The position numbers were made by a program, and so were the translations under genes. 7,770 nucleotides of DNA from an uncultured Alphaproteobacteria bacterium (GTDB taxonomy: Bacteria > Pseudomonadota > Alphaproteobacteria > UBA9655), in the NCBI GenBank assembly GCA_937967795.1, contig CALBSK010000002.1, forward strand, positions 1-7,770. Direction: 5' to 3'. How positions within the stretch are numbered: the stretch's first letter is position 1; each line of letters starts with the position of its first letter. Of the stretch, positions 6,017 through 7,770 are shown one piece after another. The notes below the pieces were generated by a model. The model did not search any database. It saw only the letters and a program-made list of their open reading frames with translations, and was not told where the DNA came from.

Positions 6017-7762
6017 ATGAGTCAAGAAAATGATTTTCGCATTATTATTATCGATGATAATCCAGCAATTCACCAGGATTTTATTAAAATTCTAACCACT
6101 AAGCAAGAGACACCCGAACTAGATTCCATGGAGGCAGAGATTTTTGGCGATAAAAAGGTTTCGTCAAATATTTCTTTTCCTCAATTTCATATTGATACGG
6201 CTTCTCAGGGGCAGGAAGGATTTGAACGGATTAAAAAAGAACTTGAAAATGGTAAACCTTATGCACTTGCATTTGTTGATATTCGTATGCCTCCAGGGTG
6301 GGATGGCATCGAAACGATTAAGCATATTTGGGCTCTTGATCCAACAATTCAAATTGTTATTTGTACAGCTTTTTCTGATTATACTTGGGAAGAAACGATT
6401 AAAGAGCTTGGGATGAGTGATAATTTACTCATTCTCAAAAAACCCTTTGATACAGTTGCTGTGCGTCAATTAGCTTCTGCGCTGACGAAGAAATGGCAGC
6501 TGATGCAAGACGTGCGGAGCCATACAAACTTTCTTGAATCAAGTATTGAAGAGCGTACCAATTCTCTTAAAAATGCCCTTTCTCTCTCGCGTGCAACTCT
6601 TGAATCCTCCGCAGATGGTATATTCGTTGTAAATAATGAGGGTAAAATTGTTGATTACAACCACCATTTTCTGGAGATGTGGAACATTCCTGAAGATATG
6701 ATTCAAACGAAGGATTTTAAGATCATTCTTAACCATATGTTAATTCAATTAAAAAATTCTCTCGAATTTCAAAATAAAATCGATGGATTTAAAGAAAAAA
6801 ATAATCAGACAAGTAATGATTTGTATAAATTAAAAAATGGCCAAGTTTTTGAGGGGTATTCTCAACCTCATATGTTAGAAGGTCAAATTGCAGGGCGTGT
6901 TTGGAGTTTTAGAGATGTGACAAAGCGAATTAGTCTTGAAAAAAAATTACAAAAACAAGCAACCCATGACGCTTTAACAGGACTTCCCAATCGTGTTCTT
7001 TTGGTAGATCGCATTCAACAAGCAATTTCGAGAGCGAACCGTGTGGGCAGTCTTTTTGGTGTATTATTCTTTGATTTGGATCGATTTAAACTTGTTAACG
7101 ATAGCCTTAGTCATTCAGTGGGGGATAAACTGCTTCAAGCCGTTGCTGATCGAGTACTTTCAGCGTTCCGCGCTGAGGATACAATTGCCAGGTTGGGGGG
7201 GGATGAGTTCGTAATGATCGTTGCAGACTTAGATAAAGATAAGTCTCTGGTGGGCGTTGGTGAAAAATTGGTTAATCTTTTTAAAGAACCCTTTAAAATT
7301 TCAAAGCGTGATATTTTTATCACGGCTAGCATTGGAATTAGCTTTTACCCTCAAGATGGGAAAACAGCAGGAGAACTTTTGAGTAATGCCGACCTTGCGA
7401 TGTATCGGGCTAAAGAATTGGGATCCAATCAATTTCAGTTCTATACCTCTGGGATGAATAAATTAGCGGCTGTGCGGTTGAAAAGAGAAGGTGAATTGAG
7501 GTGTGCTATTGAAAACAAAGAGTTTTTCCTTGTTTACCAACCCCAATTTGATTTGGAAACTCAAAAAATGGTATCTATCGAAGCCCTCATTCGATGGAAG
7601 CATCCCAAAAAAGGTATTCTTTTGCCATTGGACTTCATCCCTTTGGCAGAAGAAACAGGGCTTATTATTCCTATTGGAGAATGGGTCCTTAGAACAGCCT
7701 GTCAACAAAATAAAGGTGTCTTGTCTGCAAAGGTGTGTGACACTGAAAGAAAGGTGAGGTAA
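6017..7762 (+). CDS. REC-PAS-GGDEF response regulator with truncated EAL domain
   Basis: This is the c-di-GMP output protein of the FIST/kinase relay. Residues 7-160 are a receiver domain with acidic pair D13/D14, phospho-acceptor D88 in FVDIRMPPG, T117 and K142 in KKPF. Residues 170-190 form a linker helix and 190-305 a PAS domain ending FRDVTKRISLEKKL. The GGDEF domain spans about 312-475, with LTGLPNR, FFDLDRFKLVNDSLSH and the active-site GGDEF at 394-398. An RxxD inhibitory site (R385-D388) lies five residues before it. An EAL domain starts near 495 and includes EALIRWKHP (522-530), but normal sequence ends at ACQQNK (K566). A foreign 15-residue tail ends at 581. The segments with the metal-binding Asn, DDFG and later Glu/Lys residues are missing, so phosphodiesterase activity should be absent. 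AGGGA (6005-6009) 7 bases upstream sets the start; an out-of-frame ATG at 6010 touches that site. Intact relatives are usually about 150-170 residues longer. Confidence 0.92.
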   Translation: MSQENDFRIIIIDDNPAIHQDFIKILTTKQETPELDSMEAEIFGDKKVSSNISFPQFHIDTASQGQEGFERIKKELENGKPYALAFVDIRMPPGWDGIETIKHIWALDPTIQIVICTAFSDYTWEETIKELGMSDNLLILKKPFDTVAVRQLASALTKKWQLMQDVRSHTNFLESSIEERTNSLKNALSLSRATLESSADGIFVVNNEGKIVDYNHHFLEMWNIPEDMIQTKDFKIILNHMLIQLKNSLEFQNKIDGFKEKNNQTSNDLYKLKNGQVFEGYSQPHMLEGQIAGRVWSFRDVTKRISLEKKLQKQATHDALTGLPNRVLLVDRIQQAISRANRVGSLFGVLFFDLDRFKLVNDSLSHSVGDKLLQAVADRVLSAFRAEDTIARLGGDEFVMIVADLDKDKSLVGVGEKLVNLFKEPFKISKRDIFITASIGISFYPQDGKTAGELLSNADLAMYRAKELGSNQFQFYTSGMNKLAAVRLKREGELRCAIENKEFFLVYQPQFDLETQKMVSIEALIRWKHPKKGILLPLDFIPLAEETGLIIPIGEWVLRTACQQNKGVLSAKVCDTERKVR

Positions 7763-7770
7763 AGTATCGA
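7715..7770. mobile_element. Probable left end of an insertion sequence disrupting the EAL domain
   Basis: Similarity to EAL domains stops sharply after base 7714, and none of the three forward frames beyond that point resumes it. The first bases, GGTGTC, look like a transposon terminus. GTGTC (7716-7720) is inverted as GACAC (7739-7743), and AAAGGTG occurs at 7712, 7729 and 7750. AGGTGAGG (7752-7759) resembles a ribosome binding site for a gene starting just beyond the window, as a transposase would. The resemblance to IS256-type ends is only an impression. A genomic rearrangement other than an IS insertion would look the same in this window. Confidence 0.4.

Noticed and set aside
6010..6033. 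ATG at 6010 as the start of the regulator or a leader peptide
   Set aside because: It is out of frame with the receiver domain, abuts the AGGGA site and ends after seven codons.
7712..7756. Three AAAGGTG copies as a CRISPR or iteron array
   Set aside because: The units are only 7 bp, unevenly spaced (17 and 21 bp), and fit better as part of an IS end.
7712..7762. A simple frameshift ending the EAL domain
   Set aside because: None of the three forward frames after 7714 continues with EAL-like residues, so a single indel does not explain the truncation.

Overview
This window is AT-rich (roughly 40% G+C by eye) and looks like a host-associated proteobacterium. Three things point that way: an insertion sequence (IS) at the left edge and a probable one at the right edge, a degraded gene fragment in the middle, and a secreted protein of unusual composition. 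The tRNA-His carries a templated G-1, a C73 discriminator and an encoded CCA. Many free-living alphaproteobacteria have lost G-1/C73, so a Rickettsiales/Holosporales-type alphaproteobacterium or a Legionella-like gammaproteobacterium both fit. I cannot decide between them from this sequence.

Left part (1-973): the 3' portion of an IS481/rve-type transposase whose first catalytic Asp is replaced by Gly, a probable right IS end, then an intact tRNA-His(GTG) with a plausible promoter of its own. Next, on the minus strand (974-2716), lies a gene for a 580-residue exported protein. It has a signal peptide, a subtilase (S8)-like fold that appears to have lost its His and Ser catalytic motifs, an in-frame 63-bp tandem duplication, and a 138-residue tail that is about one third Lys/Arg. 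A gene-poor stretch (2717-3344) follows. It holds a perfect 28-bp AT-rich palindrome and, on the minus strand, the 3' remnant of an unrecognised gene of visibly higher G+C.

Right part (3345-7762, plus strand): three genes make up a signalling relay. They encode a FIST-domain sensor protein (NosP-like), a soluble PAS histidine kinase with an HNxxN-type H-box, and a response regulator with REC-PAS-GGDEF-EAL architecture. The order matches the NosP / kinase / GGDEF-EAL regulator arrangement known from Legionella pneumophila, where a haem-binding FIST protein is thought to sense nitric oxide and control c-di-GMP. The first two genes are 8 bp apart. The third follows after 105 bp that contain a long two-part inverted repeat.

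The output gene is damaged. Its EAL phosphodiesterase domain stops after about one third of its usual length and runs into sequence that looks like an IS left end, while the GGDEF cyclase domain keeps its signature and its RxxD inhibitory site. A formerly bifunctional output may therefore now be synthase-only. The most interesting objects are the pseudo-subtilase with the hyperbasic tail and the truncated FIST/c-di-GMP relay.
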